DNA of 64,000 nucleotides from JAAXKN01 sp050258815 (lineage in GTDB: Bacteria > Bacteroidota > Ignavibacteria > Ignavibacteriales > SURF-24). The first letter of the stretch is position 1. Every line of letters starts with the position of its first letter. The position numbers and the translations under genes are program-made. This document shows positions 26,965 to 36,537 of this stretch, piece by piece. Under the pieces are notes generated by a model. It was not told where the DNA came from. It ran no database searches and saw nothing but the letters and a program-made list of their open reading frames with translations. The stretch covers positions 1 through 64,000 of the forward strand of contig JBLMZM010000070.1 in assembly GCA_050258815.1 (NCBI GenBank), in the 5' to 3' direction.

Positions 26965-29445
26965 ATTCTGCAGGTCAATTTTGAGCGGTTTTACGTGCCA
27001 TATATGGCGCGCATATTCACCAATTGCCCGGTCGCTGGAAAACTTGCCCATTCTTGCCGTATTTAATACCGATGTTTGCGTCCATTTTTCTTTCTCCGGA
27101 TAGAGCTTTTCCACCCTGCCCTGTGTTTCAATGTAAGATGCATAGTCGGCAAAAAGGCAGTAATAGTCCACCGAAAGCAGGCTTTCGATCAGGGACTGGA
27201 ATATTCCTGGTTCGTTACGGTTGAAATAGTTGCCGGCTATCATATCGATTACCCTCTTAAGTCCGGGATTGCTTTCATAGTACTGGCGTGGGTTATAGCC
27301 CTGTTTCTTCAGGGCGGTAACCTCATCGGCCAGTAATCCGAATATAAAAATGTTCTTATCCCCCACCTCCTTTCTGATTTCCACATTGGCCCCGTCCATT
27401 GTTCCGATTGTAAGTGCACCGTTGAGGGCAAGTTTCATGTTGCCCGTGCCCGAGGCCTCGAATCCAGCCGTGGATATCTGTTCGGAAAGGTCGGCCGCGG
27501 GTATGATCAGTTCGGCAAGTGTTACTGAATAGTCCTTCAGGAATACTACCTTCAGTTTGTCGTTTACGGCAGGGTCATTATTAATGGTATCAGCCACGCA
27601 GTTGATCAGCTTAATAATGAGTTTTGCGGCCATGTAAGCCGGAGCTGCCTTACCGGAAAAAATTACTGTCCGCGCCACGGTGTTTGCCCATGGGTTGTCT
27701 TTTATCCTGTTGTAAAGCGTTATTACGTGTAAAATGTTAAGCAGCTGTCTTTTGTATTCATGAAATCTTTTTACCTGCACGTCAAACATTGACTCAGAAT
27801 TTACTGCTATGCCCAGCTGGTTTTTAATATAATCACCGAGGTAACGTTTTCTCAGCCATTTTGCGTGCTGCCAGTTTTCAAGGAATGAGGGATCGTGTAT
27901 GAACTCCTCAAGTTTTCTCAGCTGCCTGAGGTCCCTTACCCAGTCGTCGCCTATTTTATCATACAGCAGCAGGGATAAAAATGGGTTTGCCGTCTTAAGC
28001 CATCTTCTTGGCGTAATGCCATTTGTAACATTTCTGAACTTAAAGGGAAAGATTTTATAGAGTTCAGGGAAAAGATCTTTCTTCAGAATTTCTGTGTGCA
28101 GCGCGGCAACTCCGTTTACCGTATGGCAGCATATTATTGCAAGATTAGCCATGCGGACGGTCTTTTCGGGAGTTTCCCTTATGATTGATAGCCTGGAAAT
28201 AGCCTCCTCATGCCGGGTAAAACTGCCCTTAATTGCCTCCAGAAATCTGTAATTGATCTCGTATATAATCTGCAGGTGACGGGGCAGCAGCTGCTCAAAA
28301 ATTGAAACCGGCCATTCCTCCAGCGCCTCAGGCACAACGGTATGATTTGTATATGAAAACGTCCTGGCCGTAATATTCCAGGCTTCATCCCAGCCCATTG
28401 CTTCCTCGTCCATCAGTATTCTCATCAGTTCGGGTATGGCAATGACAGGGTGCGTGTCGTTTAGCTGTATGGCAGTTTTATCAGCAAAGCGGTCGAACGA
28501 CTTATGGTTTATCCTGTATTTGCGTATTATGTCCTGCAGTGTGGCAGAAACGAAGAAATATTCCTGCCTTAGCCGGAGAAATTTTCCCATTTCAAATGTA
28601 TCGTTGGGATAGAGTACCTTGGATATGTTTTCTGAAATATTCTTGCTTTCGACCGCTGCCAGGTAGTTCCCGCTGTTGAATTCCTTGAAGTTAAATTCCG
28701 AAGTGGCCTTTGCCTGCCAGAGCCTCAGGTTGTTGACGGTATCTGTTCTGTATCCGGGAATAGGAATGTCATATGCGACAGCCAGAACGTCCTCGGTATC
28801 TACCCAGTCAAATCTCAGATGCCCCTTTTCATCCGTCCGGCTTTCCACCCTGCCGTAGAACTTCACCCTGAAGGTAATTTCGCGTCTCAGTATTTCCCAT
28901 GGATTTCCGTAACTCAGCCAGTTATCGGGCTGTTCTACCTGATAGCCGTTTACTATATCCTGCTTGAAAATCCCGTATTCATAGCGGATGCCATAGCCGA
29001 AAGCGGGCAGCTGCATTGCAGCCATTGAGTCGAGAAAACAGGCAGCCAGCCTGCCCAGGCCCCCGTTACCCAGTCCCATCTCTTTTTCGGATTCCCTGAT
29101 GGCTTCCAGAAAATAACCGTTCTGGTGCATTATATGGAAGCACTCCTCGTAATATCCCATGTTTATGAGGGCATTCCCCAGCAGCCGTCCCATCAGAAAC
29201 TCAAGTGAGAGATAGTACACCTTTCTGACGTCCTTTAAGTTATACTGGTGCTGTGTCCGCAGCCAGTTTCTTACCAGGCGGTCGCGAATTGACAGGGAAA
29301 GTGAATAATACATGTCCTCGGGAGTGGATGTGATTTTATCCTTAACCAGCATAAATTCCAGGTGTTCGGCAAACTGATTAGGCAGCGAGTAGCTGTCCTT
29401 TTTTTCGCTGTCTGTGTAGAAGATAGAGCTGTTCTTGTGGTTCAT
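26947..29445 (-). CDS. glgP: Glycogen/alpha-glucan phosphorylase
   Basis: Releases glucose-1-phosphate from alpha-1,4-glucans using phosphate and a PLP cofactor. The ATG at 29445 gives 832 residues, normal for the family; GAGGAG lies just upstream, and an in-frame TTG at 29463 would place that site inside the gene. Key regions: YYLSLEFLMGRLLGNALINM, NGGLGRLAACFLDSMA, RYEYGIF, QLNDTHPVIAIPELMRIL, NGITPRRWL, and the PLP-lysine signature EASGTGNMKLALNG near the C-terminus, followed by IGTMDGANVEI. It should work in mobilising stored glycogen. It stands alone, with no glycogen synthase or branching enzyme in the window. Confidence 0.96.
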   Translation of the reverse strand: MNHKNSSIFYTDSEKKDSYSLPNQFAEHLEFMLVKDKITSTPEDMYYSLSLSIRDRLVRNWLRTQHQYNLKDVRKVYYLSLEFLMGRLLGNALINMGYYEECFHIMHQNGYFLEAIRESEKEMGLGNGGLGRLAACFLDSMAAMQLPAFGYGIRYEYGIFKQDIVNGYQVEQPDNWLSYGNPWEILRREITFRVKFYGRVESRTDEKGHLRFDWVDTEDVLAVAYDIPIPGYRTDTVNNLRLWQAKATSEFNFKEFNSGNYLAAVESKNISENISKVLYPNDTFEMGKFLRLRQEYFFVSATLQDIIRKYRINHKSFDRFADKTAIQLNDTHPVIAIPELMRILMDEEAMGWDEAWNITARTFSYTNHTVVPEALEEWPVSIFEQLLPRHLQIIYEINYRFLEAIKGSFTRHEEAISRLSIIRETPEKTVRMANLAIICCHTVNGVAALHTEILKKDLFPELYKIFPFKFRNVTNGITPRRWLKTANPFLSLLLYDKIGDDWVRDLRQLRKLEEFIHDPSFLENWQHAKWLRKRYLGDYIKNQLGIAVNSESMFDVQVKRFHEYKRQLLNILHVITLYNRIKDNPWANTVARTVIFSGKAAPAYMAAKLIIKLINCVADTINNDPAVNDKLKVVFLKDYSVTLAELIIPAADLSEQISTAGFEASGTGNMKLALNGALTIGTMDGANVEIRKEVGDKNIFIFGLLADEVTALKKQGYNPRQYYESNPGLKRVIDMIAGNYFNRNEPGIFQSLIESLLSVDYYCLFADYASYIETQGRVEKLYPEKEKWTQTSVLNTARMGKFSSDRAIGEYARHIWHVKPLKIDLQNGLSTI

Positions 29446-29583
29446 ATTCTCCTCGGTATTCAAAGCAAATAGTGTAGAAACCGGCTATTCTTATAAAATA
29501 AGCTAATTATTCCTCAAAATCATAAGGTCCCGGCACATTTAATCCGGAAAGCCTTCCCAATGGGGGGATCCTGGAATTATTAA

Positions 29584-29623
29584 TAAAAAAAGGCTGTACG
29601 CTCAGGGTGAAGCGACAGCCTTT
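29584..29623 (-). terminator. Rho-independent terminator of the ABM-fold gene
   Basis: On the minus strand AAAGGCTGT and ACAGCC form the outer stem, with CGCT/AGCG inside, followed by seven Ts. It lies about 70 bases past the stop codon of the gene at 29696. Confidence 0.75.
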
Positions 29624-29695
29624 ATTAAAAGAAATAACTTATTAATCCGGAAGTGTTGTTTTTATTTCGGAGAGTTACCATTCCCGAATCTGAGG

Positions 29696-30025
29696 TCAGC
29701 TGGCAATTCTGTAGCCTGAAGGAAATTCCGGACTCATAAATCCGCCCAAGGGGGCCTCATGGTCACTGAGCTCAGAGCAGCGCTCTTCAATAGATTTAAT
29801 CTCGTTTCTCATGCGTTCCTTGAAATTCCTGTAGGCCTCCTCGCTTGTCCAGCGGTCAATTGTAACGTAATGACCGTTCATTTCAGAGCATTTCAGGAGC
29901 TCTGTTCCTAGGTATTCCTTGTCTTTTTTGTATAGTTTATCCCAAATGCCGTTTTGTCCGTATGCTTCCTCGAAGCTTCTGTTCAGACCCGGTTTAGTGT
30001 GGAATTCCCAAATAGTTAAATACAT
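29696..30025 (-). CDS. Small ABM-superfamily (antibiotic biosynthesis monooxygenase-like) protein
   Basis: A 109-residue protein with the pattern of the dimeric alpha+beta ABM fold: MYLTIWEFHTKPGLNRSFEEAYG (first strand and helix), GTELLKCSEMNGHYVTIDRWTSEEAYRNFKE (central strands and the W-T-S-E-E-A-Y helix start). Members range from monooxygenases to heme-degrading or orphan stress proteins; no catalytic residue pattern allows a choice. It has its own terminator and appears monocistronic. Confidence 0.7.
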   Translation of the reverse strand: MYLTIWEFHTKPGLNRSFEEAYGQNGIWDKLYKKDKEYLGTELLKCSEMNGHYVTIDRWTSEEAYRNFKERMRNEIKSIEERCSELSDHEAPLGGFMSPEFPSGYRIAS

Positions 30026-30436
30026 AAAACCATCCGTTCATTAATTAATAACTAATAGTGCCGATCCCTAATTTGTACTGGCGGAAAATCGTGGGGATAA
30101 ATATGAAAATTGGGCGTGTACTTAAAAATGATAAAAAAAATACACTTTAAAAGTGCCGTAAAAGTTCGATTAATTCTCAAAAATAAAAACCCGATTTGTT
30201 CATAATTGAAAAAATTCTGCTCATTCTCAGCTTTTAAGGCCTCTTTTTTGCTATAATAAAGGATATTAAGCTCTTAATTTTCAGGCAGAGATTTTGCTGT
30301 TATTTAATTGCAGTCAACGGTGTACTTACTACCTTCAAATTCAGTTGCTGATTAAGTATTACATACTGATTTTTCATGCTGCTATGTTCTGAAGACTGCA
30401 AAATCTGAGACACAACAAAAATATATTGGAGTCGAG
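30026..30436. other. Long intergenic leader region upstream of hdrC
   Basis: About 410 bases, AT-rich. A TAATTTTC near-match to the -7 box lies at 30275-30282 and a TATAAT at about 30252-30257, neither with a well-spaced -33 element, so the operon promoter is not settled. No ORF with a ribosome site is visible. The length leaves room for regulatory elements of the hdr-flx operon. Confidence 0.4.
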
Positions 30437-31018
30437 ATGCAATTGAAACTGGATAACAGCGTTGATCAATTCGCAATGGAAATTGAAGATCTCTGCGGCT
30501 GCAATGTTTATGATTGTTATCAGTGCGGTAAGTGTGCCGCCGGATGTCCCGTCTCGCAATTTACTAATGAATCCCCGACAAAACTTCTCCGCCTGATACA
30601 GCTGAACCAGAAAGAAGCCGTGCTGAATTCAAGAACACCCTTTCTTTGTGCTGCGTGCACAACATGTTCCGAGCGCTGCCCGATGAAGATAGATGTTACC
30701 AGAATCATGGAGACTATCCGCATACTTTCAGCTCGCGAAGGCATTAAGCCTCCGGTAAAGGAAGTTGCGAATTTTTCGGGGGCATTTCTGGATTCTGTCA
30801 AGTCAAACGGAAGACTTTTTGAGCTGGGCATGACAATTAAATTTAACCTTGTAAATATGACACCCCTGAAGGATGCGGGCTTCGGGCCCCTTATGCTCAG
30901 CAAAGGAAAACTATCGCTCATACCCGACAGGATCCGCAACAGGGATAAAATTAAAAACATATTCAGGAATTCCGGTTACTTCGAACCGAAAGAAGTTGTT
31001 GGTAAAAAAGAACATTAG
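30437..31018 (+). CDS. hdrC: Heterodisulfide reductase-like subunit C (iron-sulfur)
   Basis: A 193-residue protein carrying two [4Fe-4S] motifs: C27-x2-C30-x2-C33-x3-C37 (DCYQCGKCAAGC) and C71-x2-C74-x2-C77-x3-C81 (CAACTTCSERC). HdrC passes electrons between HdrA and the HdrB active site. SD GGAG lies just upstream of the ATG. It opens a seven-gene plus-strand run (hdrC-hdrB-hdrA-mvhD-two Fe-S proteins-flavin oxidoreductase) with short gaps, the arrangement of FlxABCD-HdrABC clusters known from anaerobic bacteria. There is no methanogenesis context, so its disulfide partner is not CoB-CoM. Confidence 0.92.
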   Translation: MQLKLDNSVDQFAMEIEDLCGCNVYDCYQCGKCAAGCPVSQFTNESPTKLLRLIQLNQKEAVLNSRTPFLCAACTTCSERCPMKIDVTRIMETIRILSAREGIKPPVKEVANFSGAFLDSVKSNGRLFELGMTIKFNLVNMTPLKDAGFGPLMLSKGKLSLIPDRIRNRDKIKNIFRNSGYFEPKEVVGKKEH

Positions 31019-31030
31019 GAGAGAATACAA

Positions 31031-31903
31031 ATGGCTTATGGTTATTATCCGGGATGTTCATTGCACGCTACGGCAAAGGAATACAATATTTCCATGCGGG
31101 CCGTATGTAATACGTTAAGCATAGATCTCAGGGAGGTTGAGGACTGGAATTGCTGCGGTGCCACGCCTGCTCATACTACGAAAGAGGAACTTGGTATTGC
31201 CCTGCCCTATTCGAACCTTGTAAATGCTTCCAGACAGGGACTTGAGGATCTGGTTGCGCCCTGTGCAGCATGCTACAACAGATTAAAGAATGCAGATTAC
31301 GCCGTCAGTCATTCTTCGCTAGTAAAAGAAAGGATGAATACCATAGTTGGTGCGCTGGCGGAAAAAGATATAAGAATAATAAATATCCTGGAATTTTTCC
31401 GGGATGTCTATGGTCAGGATGACCTGAGGGCAGCCGTAAAAAGACCCCTTTCGGGTCTGAATGTTGCATGTTACTATGGCTGTCTTTTGGTTCGTCCCTC
31501 CAAAGTATTGAATTTTGATGACGCTGAGGATCCCCGCTCGATGGATGAACTGACCGGACTGCTGGGAGCCAGGGCCGTTGAGTGGTCCTGCAAGACCGAA
31601 TGCTGCGGCGGCAGCCATGCAATACCGGAGACAGATATTGTGCTTGAGCTGGGACGCAGGATTTTTTCTGCAGCCGAGAAATCAGGAGCAAACTGCATTG
31701 CCGTTGCGTGTCCGCTTTGTCATGCAAACCTGGATATGCGCCAGAAGCAGATTAATGATCGTTTTGGTACCACTTTCCGGATGCCGGTTTTTTATATAAC
31801 ACAATTGATTGGACTTGCTCTCGGTATACCTGCCAGGGAGCTGGGGATTGAATCCCATTTTATAAATTCTGCAGCATTGCTGGAAAAATCATTTAATTCT
31901 TAA
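31031..31903 (+). CDS. hdrB: Heterodisulfide reductase-like subunit B (CCG domains)
   Basis: A 290-residue protein with two complete cysteine-rich CCG domains: C9, C41-C42, C78-x2-C81, and C147/C151, C187, C191-C192, C227-x2-C230. In HdrB these ligate two non-cubane [4Fe-4S] clusters that cleave the disulfide substrate. All expected cysteines are present, so the disulfide-reducing site should be functional. It lies 12 bases after hdrC with an AGGAG site and 15 bases before hdrA. The natural substrate in a non-methanogen is unknown; in sulfate reducers a DsrC-like protein is proposed. Confidence 0.93.
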   Translation: MAYGYYPGCSLHATAKEYNISMRAVCNTLSIDLREVEDWNCCGATPAHTTKEELGIALPYSNLVNASRQGLEDLVAPCAACYNRLKNADYAVSHSSLVKERMNTIVGALAEKDIRIINILEFFRDVYGQDDLRAAVKRPLSGLNVACYYGCLLVRPSKVLNFDDAEDPRSMDELTGLLGARAVEWSCKTECCGGSHAIPETDIVLELGRRIFSAAEKSGANCIAVACPLCHANLDMRQKQINDRFGTTFRMPVFYITQLIGLALGIPARELGIESHFINSAALLEKSFNS

Positions 31904-31918
31904 ATAAGGAGTTTTCCA

Positions 31919-33919
31919 ATGGCCCGCATAGGTGTTTTTGTTTGCCACTGTGGTGAGAATATAGGGCGGACGGTAGATTGTACGGCTGTTGCGCAGAAAG
32001 CTGCCTTTCTGAGAGATGTCGTCTATTCGGCCGATTATAAATATATGTGCTCTGACCCTGGTCAGAACATGATTAAAGACGCTATCAGGGAGCATAAGCT
32101 CACGGGCGTGGTAGTTGCAAGCTGCAGTCCCCTTATGCACGAGAAGACTTTCAGGCGCGCCGTATCTGAGGCGGGAATGAATCCCTTTCTTTGTGAAATT
32201 GCCAATATCAGGGAACATTGCTCCTGGGTTCACGAGGATAAACCCGTTGCAACCGGAAAAGCGTTAGACCTGATACGCGTTATGGTCGAAAAGGTCAAGC
32301 ATAACTCACCCCTGGAGCCTATCAGGATCCCGGTGACGAAAAAAGCCCTCGTAATCGGCGGCGGTGTGGCGGGTATTCAGGCAGCGCTCGATATTGCAGA
32401 CGGAGGCAAGGAGGTAATCCTGGTGGAAAAATCCCCATCCATTGGGGGCCACATGGCACAGCTCTCCGAGACATTCCCTACGCTCGACTGTTCGCAGTGC
32501 ATTCTTACCCCAAAGATGGTTAGCGCAAACACACACAAGAATATAACCCTTTATACATATTCTGAAATTGAAAAGGTCAGCGGCTATATTGGCAATTTTA
32601 ACGTGACAATACGGAAGAAAGCCAGGTATATTGATGAGAAGGTATGTACAGGCTGCGGTATATGCCAGGAAAAATGCCCGCAGAAGAAGATCTCCAGCGA
32701 ATTTAATGAGGGTCTTGGAATGCGTAAGGCAATCTATGTGCCCTTCCCGCAGGCCGTTCCAAATAAACCTGTTATCGACAGGGAGCATTGTACAAAGTTC
32801 ATCAACGGTAAGTGCGGTGTCTGCGAAAAACTATGCGGTCCTAAGGCCATAAGGTTTGATCAGACGGATACATTCATAAATGAAGAAATCGGTGCCATTG
32901 TGGTAGCCACGGGCTATGATCTCTATACAATTGACAAAAAACCGGATGACGCCCTGAAAGGGTACGGGGAATATGGCTACGGCAAGTATAAGGACGTGAT
33001 CTCAGGGCTTCAGTTCGAGCGCCTGGTCAGCGCCTCGGGTCCCACTTACGGCGAAATTAAGAGGCCTTCGGACGGCAAGATTCCAGAAACCGTTGTGTTT
33101 TTACAGTGCGTTGGGTCGAGAGATGAAGCCAAGGGGGTAAGCTACTGCTCAAAGATATGCTGCATGTATACGGCCAAGCATACCATGCTCTACAAGCATA
33201 AGGTACATAACGGAAAGGCTTTCGTATTCTACATGGATATACGCGCGGGCGGAAAGAATTATGACGAATTCGTGCGGCGCGCAATTGAGGAAGACGGGGC
33301 AATTTATCTTAGAGGCCGTGTTTCAAAGATATCCCAGGAGGGAGATAAGCTGATCGTAAAGGGTGCAGACACGCTCAGCGGAGCTCAGGTGGAAATTGCC
33401 GCCGACCTGGTTGTATTAGCCACGGCAATGACCGCGCAGACAGATATAGTACCGCTTGCACAGAAGCTGGGTGTGGGATACGATCAGTACCACTTTTTAT
33501 CTGAAGCACATCCTAAGCTTAGGCCCGTTGAAACCAACAGTGCCGGCATTTTTTTAGCCGGTGCATGCCAGGCTCCGAAGGATATTCCTGAAGCCGTCGC
33601 CCAGGCCTCGGCTGCTGCCTCAAAAGTACTGGGACTCTTCAGTTCCTTTGAACTTGAGCGTGAACCTTATGTGGCAAGAGTAAACGAAAATACCTGTGCA
33701 GGGTGCGAATTCTGTATTACGGCATGCCCATACAGCGCAATTGAAAGAAAAGAAATTAAGAACCGTTCGGGCGAGATAATAAAAATAGTTTCACACGTAA
33801 ACGAAGGTAAGTGCCAGGGCTGCGGCACGTGCGTGTCAATCTGCCGGTCCAAATCGATTGACCTGGCAGGCTTTACCGATGAACAGGTCTATTCGCAGAT
33901 CAATGCCCTGTTTGTCTAG
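31919..33919 (+). CDS. hdrA: Heterodisulfide reductase-like subunit A (FAD, Fe-S)
   Basis: A 666-residue flavoprotein, the electron-bifurcating core of Hdr complexes. The N-terminal part shows GVFVCHCGENIG; the dinucleotide fold is ALVIGGGVAGIQAALDIA (about 143-160), followed by GGHMAQLSETFPTLDCSQC. An inserted ferredoxin motif has Cys243/246/249/253 (KVCTGCGICQEKC), a further cluster is at CTKFINGKCGVCEKLC, and a C-terminal two-cluster ferredoxin is NTCAGCEFCITACP and KCQGCGTCVSIC. The full set matches stand-alone HdrA from bifurcating complexes rather than the truncated or fused types. SD AAGGAG is present. The downstream mvhD gene is separated by about 90 bases. Confidence 0.94.
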   Translation: MARIGVFVCHCGENIGRTVDCTAVAQKAAFLRDVVYSADYKYMCSDPGQNMIKDAIREHKLTGVVVASCSPLMHEKTFRRAVSEAGMNPFLCEIANIREHCSWVHEDKPVATGKALDLIRVMVEKVKHNSPLEPIRIPVTKKALVIGGGVAGIQAALDIADGGKEVILVEKSPSIGGHMAQLSETFPTLDCSQCILTPKMVSANTHKNITLYTYSEIEKVSGYIGNFNVTIRKKARYIDEKVCTGCGICQEKCPQKKISSEFNEGLGMRKAIYVPFPQAVPNKPVIDREHCTKFINGKCGVCEKLCGPKAIRFDQTDTFINEEIGAIVVATGYDLYTIDKKPDDALKGYGEYGYGKYKDVISGLQFERLVSASGPTYGEIKRPSDGKIPETVVFLQCVGSRDEAKGVSYCSKICCMYTAKHTMLYKHKVHNGKAFVFYMDIRAGGKNYDEFVRRAIEEDGAIYLRGRVSKISQEGDKLIVKGADTLSGAQVEIAADLVVLATAMTAQTDIVPLAQKLGVGYDQYHFLSEAHPKLRPVETNSAGIFLAGACQAPKDIPEAVAQASAAASKVLGLFSSFELEREPYVARVNENTCAGCEFCITACPYSAIERKEIKNRSGEIIKIVSHVNEGKCQGCGTCVSICRSKSIDLAGFTDEQVYSQINALFV

Positions 33920-34012
33920 CTATATGCTCACGGGGAACCTGGACTGGCTGGGTTAGCAGGTGAAGAGTTTTATAGAAAAAAAAGAAATTTGGAATTTCTG
34001 AGGACATTATAG

Positions 34013-34537
34013 ATGGAAGAAGTTAAAGAGAATCAAGGTTTTGAGCCGAAGCTTGCCGCTTTCGTGTGCACCTGGTGCACGTATACTGGAGCCGACCTTG
34101 CCGGCACAAGCCGTCTGAAGTATGAGCCTAACGTGAGGGTGCTTAGACTCCCCTGTACGGGCAGAATCGATTTTTCACTCGTTGTAAAGGCATTCGAAAA
34201 TGGCGCCGATGGAGTGCTTATCAGCGGGTGCCATCCTAATGACTGTCACTATAATGCCGGCAACTTTCACGCGCGCAGGCGTTTTGCCGTTATGCGCAAA
34301 CTGCTGGACTTTGTGGGTATTGAACCCGGCCGGGTGCAGTTCAGCTGGGTATCTGCGGCCGAAGGCGCCAAGTGGCGTGACGTGGTAAATACAGTTACTG
34401 ATGAAGTCAGAAATCTGGGTCCCTTTACTGAATATAAAAAGCTGATCGATATATCATTCCCTTTTCAGCATGAAGAATTGACCCTGCTGAATGGCTCTGA
34501 AGCGCTTCAGCCTGAAAAAGATAAAACACAGGTGTAA
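34013..34537 (+). CDS. mvhD: MvhD/FlxD-like electron-transfer subunit
   Basis: A 174-residue [2Fe-2S] protein of the MvhD/FlpD family, which connects an electron-donating module to HdrA. Conserved cysteines: Cys19-x2-Cys22 (CTWCTYTGADLAG), Cys48 in LPCTGR, and Cys73/Cys78 in GCHPNDCHY. In methanogens the partner is a hydrogenase (MvhAG); here no hydrogenase subunit is in the window. The genes that follow encode Fe-S and flavin/NAD subunits, which identifies it as the FlxD equivalent. One base separates its stop from the next ATG. Confidence 0.9.
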   Translation: MEEVKENQGFEPKLAAFVCTWCTYTGADLAGTSRLKYEPNVRVLRLPCTGRIDFSLVVKAFENGADGVLISGCHPNDCHYNAGNFHARRRFAVMRKLLDFVGIEPGRVQFSWVSAAEGAKWRDVVNTVTDEVRNLGPFTEYKKLIDISFPFQHEELTLLNGSEALQPEKDKTQV

Positions 34538-34538
34538 G

Positions 34539-35393
34539 ATGTCAACCAATATCAAGCAAATAGCCAGAGAGCTTCTGGAAAGCGGAAAGGTTTCGGCCGT
34601 AATCGGGTATGCAGAAGGTACGCTGCCTGGTAAAACACAATCCATGATTGCCAGAATGCCCAATGAGGCAGACAGGTTTATATTTAACCAATACTGTGTT
34701 AACAACCTGGCTGTATACATGACAAAATCATATAAACTCATTAAGGATAAACCGGTTGCCGTGTTTTTAAAGCCGTGCGACATCAAAAGCATTACTGTAC
34801 TGATACAGGAAAAACAGATAGAGCGGGAGGACGTTTTTGTAATTGGACTTACCTGCAATGGGGTTATGAATGGTGATGTTCCGGCTGGAAAATGCCGGGC
34901 CTGCATGATGCACAATCCACAGTATTATGACATTCTGGCAGGTGAACACGTGGAAGAAAGGCAGCCCGAAGGGGTGGATCCGTTTGCCCGCCTGCGTGAA
35001 ATTGAAGCAATGAGTCCCAATGAGCGCTGGAAATTCTGGAACAATGAGTTTGATAAGTGCGTCAGGTGTTATGCCTGCCGCCAGGCGTGCCCGCTCTGCT
35101 ACTGCGAGCAGTGTATCGTAGATAAAACGCAGCCGCGCTGGATCGAATCGAGCGCACACCCGGTAGGAAACATGGGCTGGCATCTCATACGCGCATTCCA
35201 TCTGGCCGGAAGGTGCATCGGATGCGGTGAGTGTGACAGGGTTTGCCATCAGAATATTCCGCTCAGCCTGCTCAATATGAAGATGGGAAAAGAGATATTT
35301 GAACTTTATGGCTACAGGGCCGGTACTGAAGCCGAAGCCAAACCGCCTCTTACCGACTTCCGTATGGAAGACAGCGAGGAGTTTATAAGATAA
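34539..35393 (+). CDS. Dicluster ferredoxin subunit of the Flx-Hdr complex, FrhB/FdhB-like N-terminus
   Basis: A 284-residue protein starting one base after mvhD (the frame is open earlier, inside mvhD, but AGGTG near 34528 fits the ATG at 34539). The first 120 residues resemble the FrhB/FdhB beta-subunit fold (PVAVFLKPCDIKSITVLI, FVIGLTCNG). The C-terminal half has two [4Fe-4S] motifs: C174-x2-C177-x2-C180-x3-C184 and C226-x2-C229-x2-C232-x3-C236. Extra cysteines in PLCYCEQC may bind more metal. It is probably one of the two Fe-S wires between the NADH-oxidising subunit and MvhD. I cannot decide between FlxB and FlxC naming. Confidence 0.82.
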   Translation: MSTNIKQIARELLESGKVSAVIGYAEGTLPGKTQSMIARMPNEADRFIFNQYCVNNLAVYMTKSYKLIKDKPVAVFLKPCDIKSITVLIQEKQIEREDVFVIGLTCNGVMNGDVPAGKCRACMMHNPQYYDILAGEHVEERQPEGVDPFARLREIEAMSPNERWKFWNNEFDKCVRCYACRQACPLCYCEQCIVDKTQPRWIESSAHPVGNMGWHLIRAFHLAGRCIGCGECDRVCHQNIPLSLLNMKMGKEIFELYGYRAGTEAEAKPPLTDFRMEDSEEFIR

Positions 35394-35486
35394 TGTAAAT
35401 GCAGGGATATTGCCCCTGGGAATGCGTTCTGCACAAATAAAAGTTTTTCGGCTATTAGAATTTCGGCTGTACAGGAGAAATTAAAA

Positions 35487-36512
35487 ATGAAGATATTTAA
35501 GCTCAAAACGGACTACATGGGTTTTGTTGATGCCCTGCTCAAAAGGGGTAAAAATATAATTGCACCCAGGTATTCCGGGAAAACCCTTCTATTCGGGCAG
35601 ATCGGAAAACCGGAGGAGGCGGTCCAGCCTGAGAAATACATAAATACTGTCCGTTCTGCCAAGGAATTTATGTTCCCTGTTACTGAACCGGTACTGGAAT
35701 TTACGTATAAAAATAAGGAACTGGAGGTATTCGATCCTGTTCCCCCGAAAGAAGAAAAGATTATACTGGGATTAAGACCCTGTGACAGTGCCGCCTTTAC
35801 TGTAATTGACGACATTTTCAGCTATGAATATAAGGATGAATTTTATTTTACCAGGAGAAATAATGCCGTGCTGGTGAGTTTTGCGTGTGAAAATGCGGAT
35901 GAATCCTGCTTCTGTACATCGGTTGGCCTGGGTCCGGATAGCACTAAGGGCAGTGACATACTTTTTAAGAGGAATACGAACGGAACTTATTTTGCGTACG
36001 TAAATTCGGAAAAAGGCGGCAGTATAGTAAAAGAACTGGAGAGTCTGTTTGAAGAGGTCATCGAACTGGTGGAGGAAAATCCGGTTTATAATGAAACCGC
36101 CGGCAAACTGAGAGAACCTCTGGATACCGTAAAAATAAAGGAATGGCTGGATAAAAACTTCGATTCCCCGCTCTGGGATGAATACGCCTCACGCTGCCTG
36201 GGCTGCGCAAGCTGCGCTTATCTGTGCCCTACATGCCACTGCTTTGATATAGTAGACGAGATGAAATATAAAAATGGGCTCAGGCGCAAGAACTGGGATG
36301 CGTGCCAGTTCCCGGTCTTTACCGTACACGCTTCGGGACATAATCCGCGCGACAAACAGTCGAAGCGCTACCGCCAGAGGGTGATGCATAAATTTAAGTA
36401 TTATAATGACCGCTTCGGCAAAACTCTGTGCACCGGCTGCGGCAGGTGCATCCGCGCATGCCCTGTAAATCTGGACATTTATCAGGTAGTTACGGAATTA
36501 ACCCGGGGTTAG
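35487..36512 (+). CDS. AsrA-like dicluster iron-sulfur subunit of the Flx-Hdr complex
   Basis: A 341-residue protein. The N-terminal region (EKIILGLRPCDSAAFTVIDDIF, AVLVSFACENADESCFC) resembles AsrA and other hydrogenase/sulfite-reductase beta-type proteins. The C-terminal part has two [4Fe-4S] motifs: RCLGCASCAYLCPTCHC and LCTGCGRCIRACP. AsrA-type proteins carry electrons from the flavin subunit. SD AGGAG precedes the ATG. It is followed after 25 bases by the NAD/FAD-binding subunit, the same pairing as AsrA-AsrB and Flx clusters. Confidence 0.84.
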   Translation: MKIFKLKTDYMGFVDALLKRGKNIIAPRYSGKTLLFGQIGKPEEAVQPEKYINTVRSAKEFMFPVTEPVLEFTYKNKELEVFDPVPPKEEKIILGLRPCDSAAFTVIDDIFSYEYKDEFYFTRRNNAVLVSFACENADESCFCTSVGLGPDSTKGSDILFKRNTNGTYFAYVNSEKGGSIVKELESLFEEVIELVEENPVYNETAGKLREPLDTVKIKEWLDKNFDSPLWDEYASRCLGCASCAYLCPTCHCFDIVDEMKYKNGLRRKNWDACQFPVFTVHASGHNPRDKQSKRYRQRVMHKFKYYNDRFGKTLCTGCGRCIRACPVNLDIYQVVTELTRG

Positions 36513-36537
36513 AAAATTAAGGAGGCAGACTGAAAAT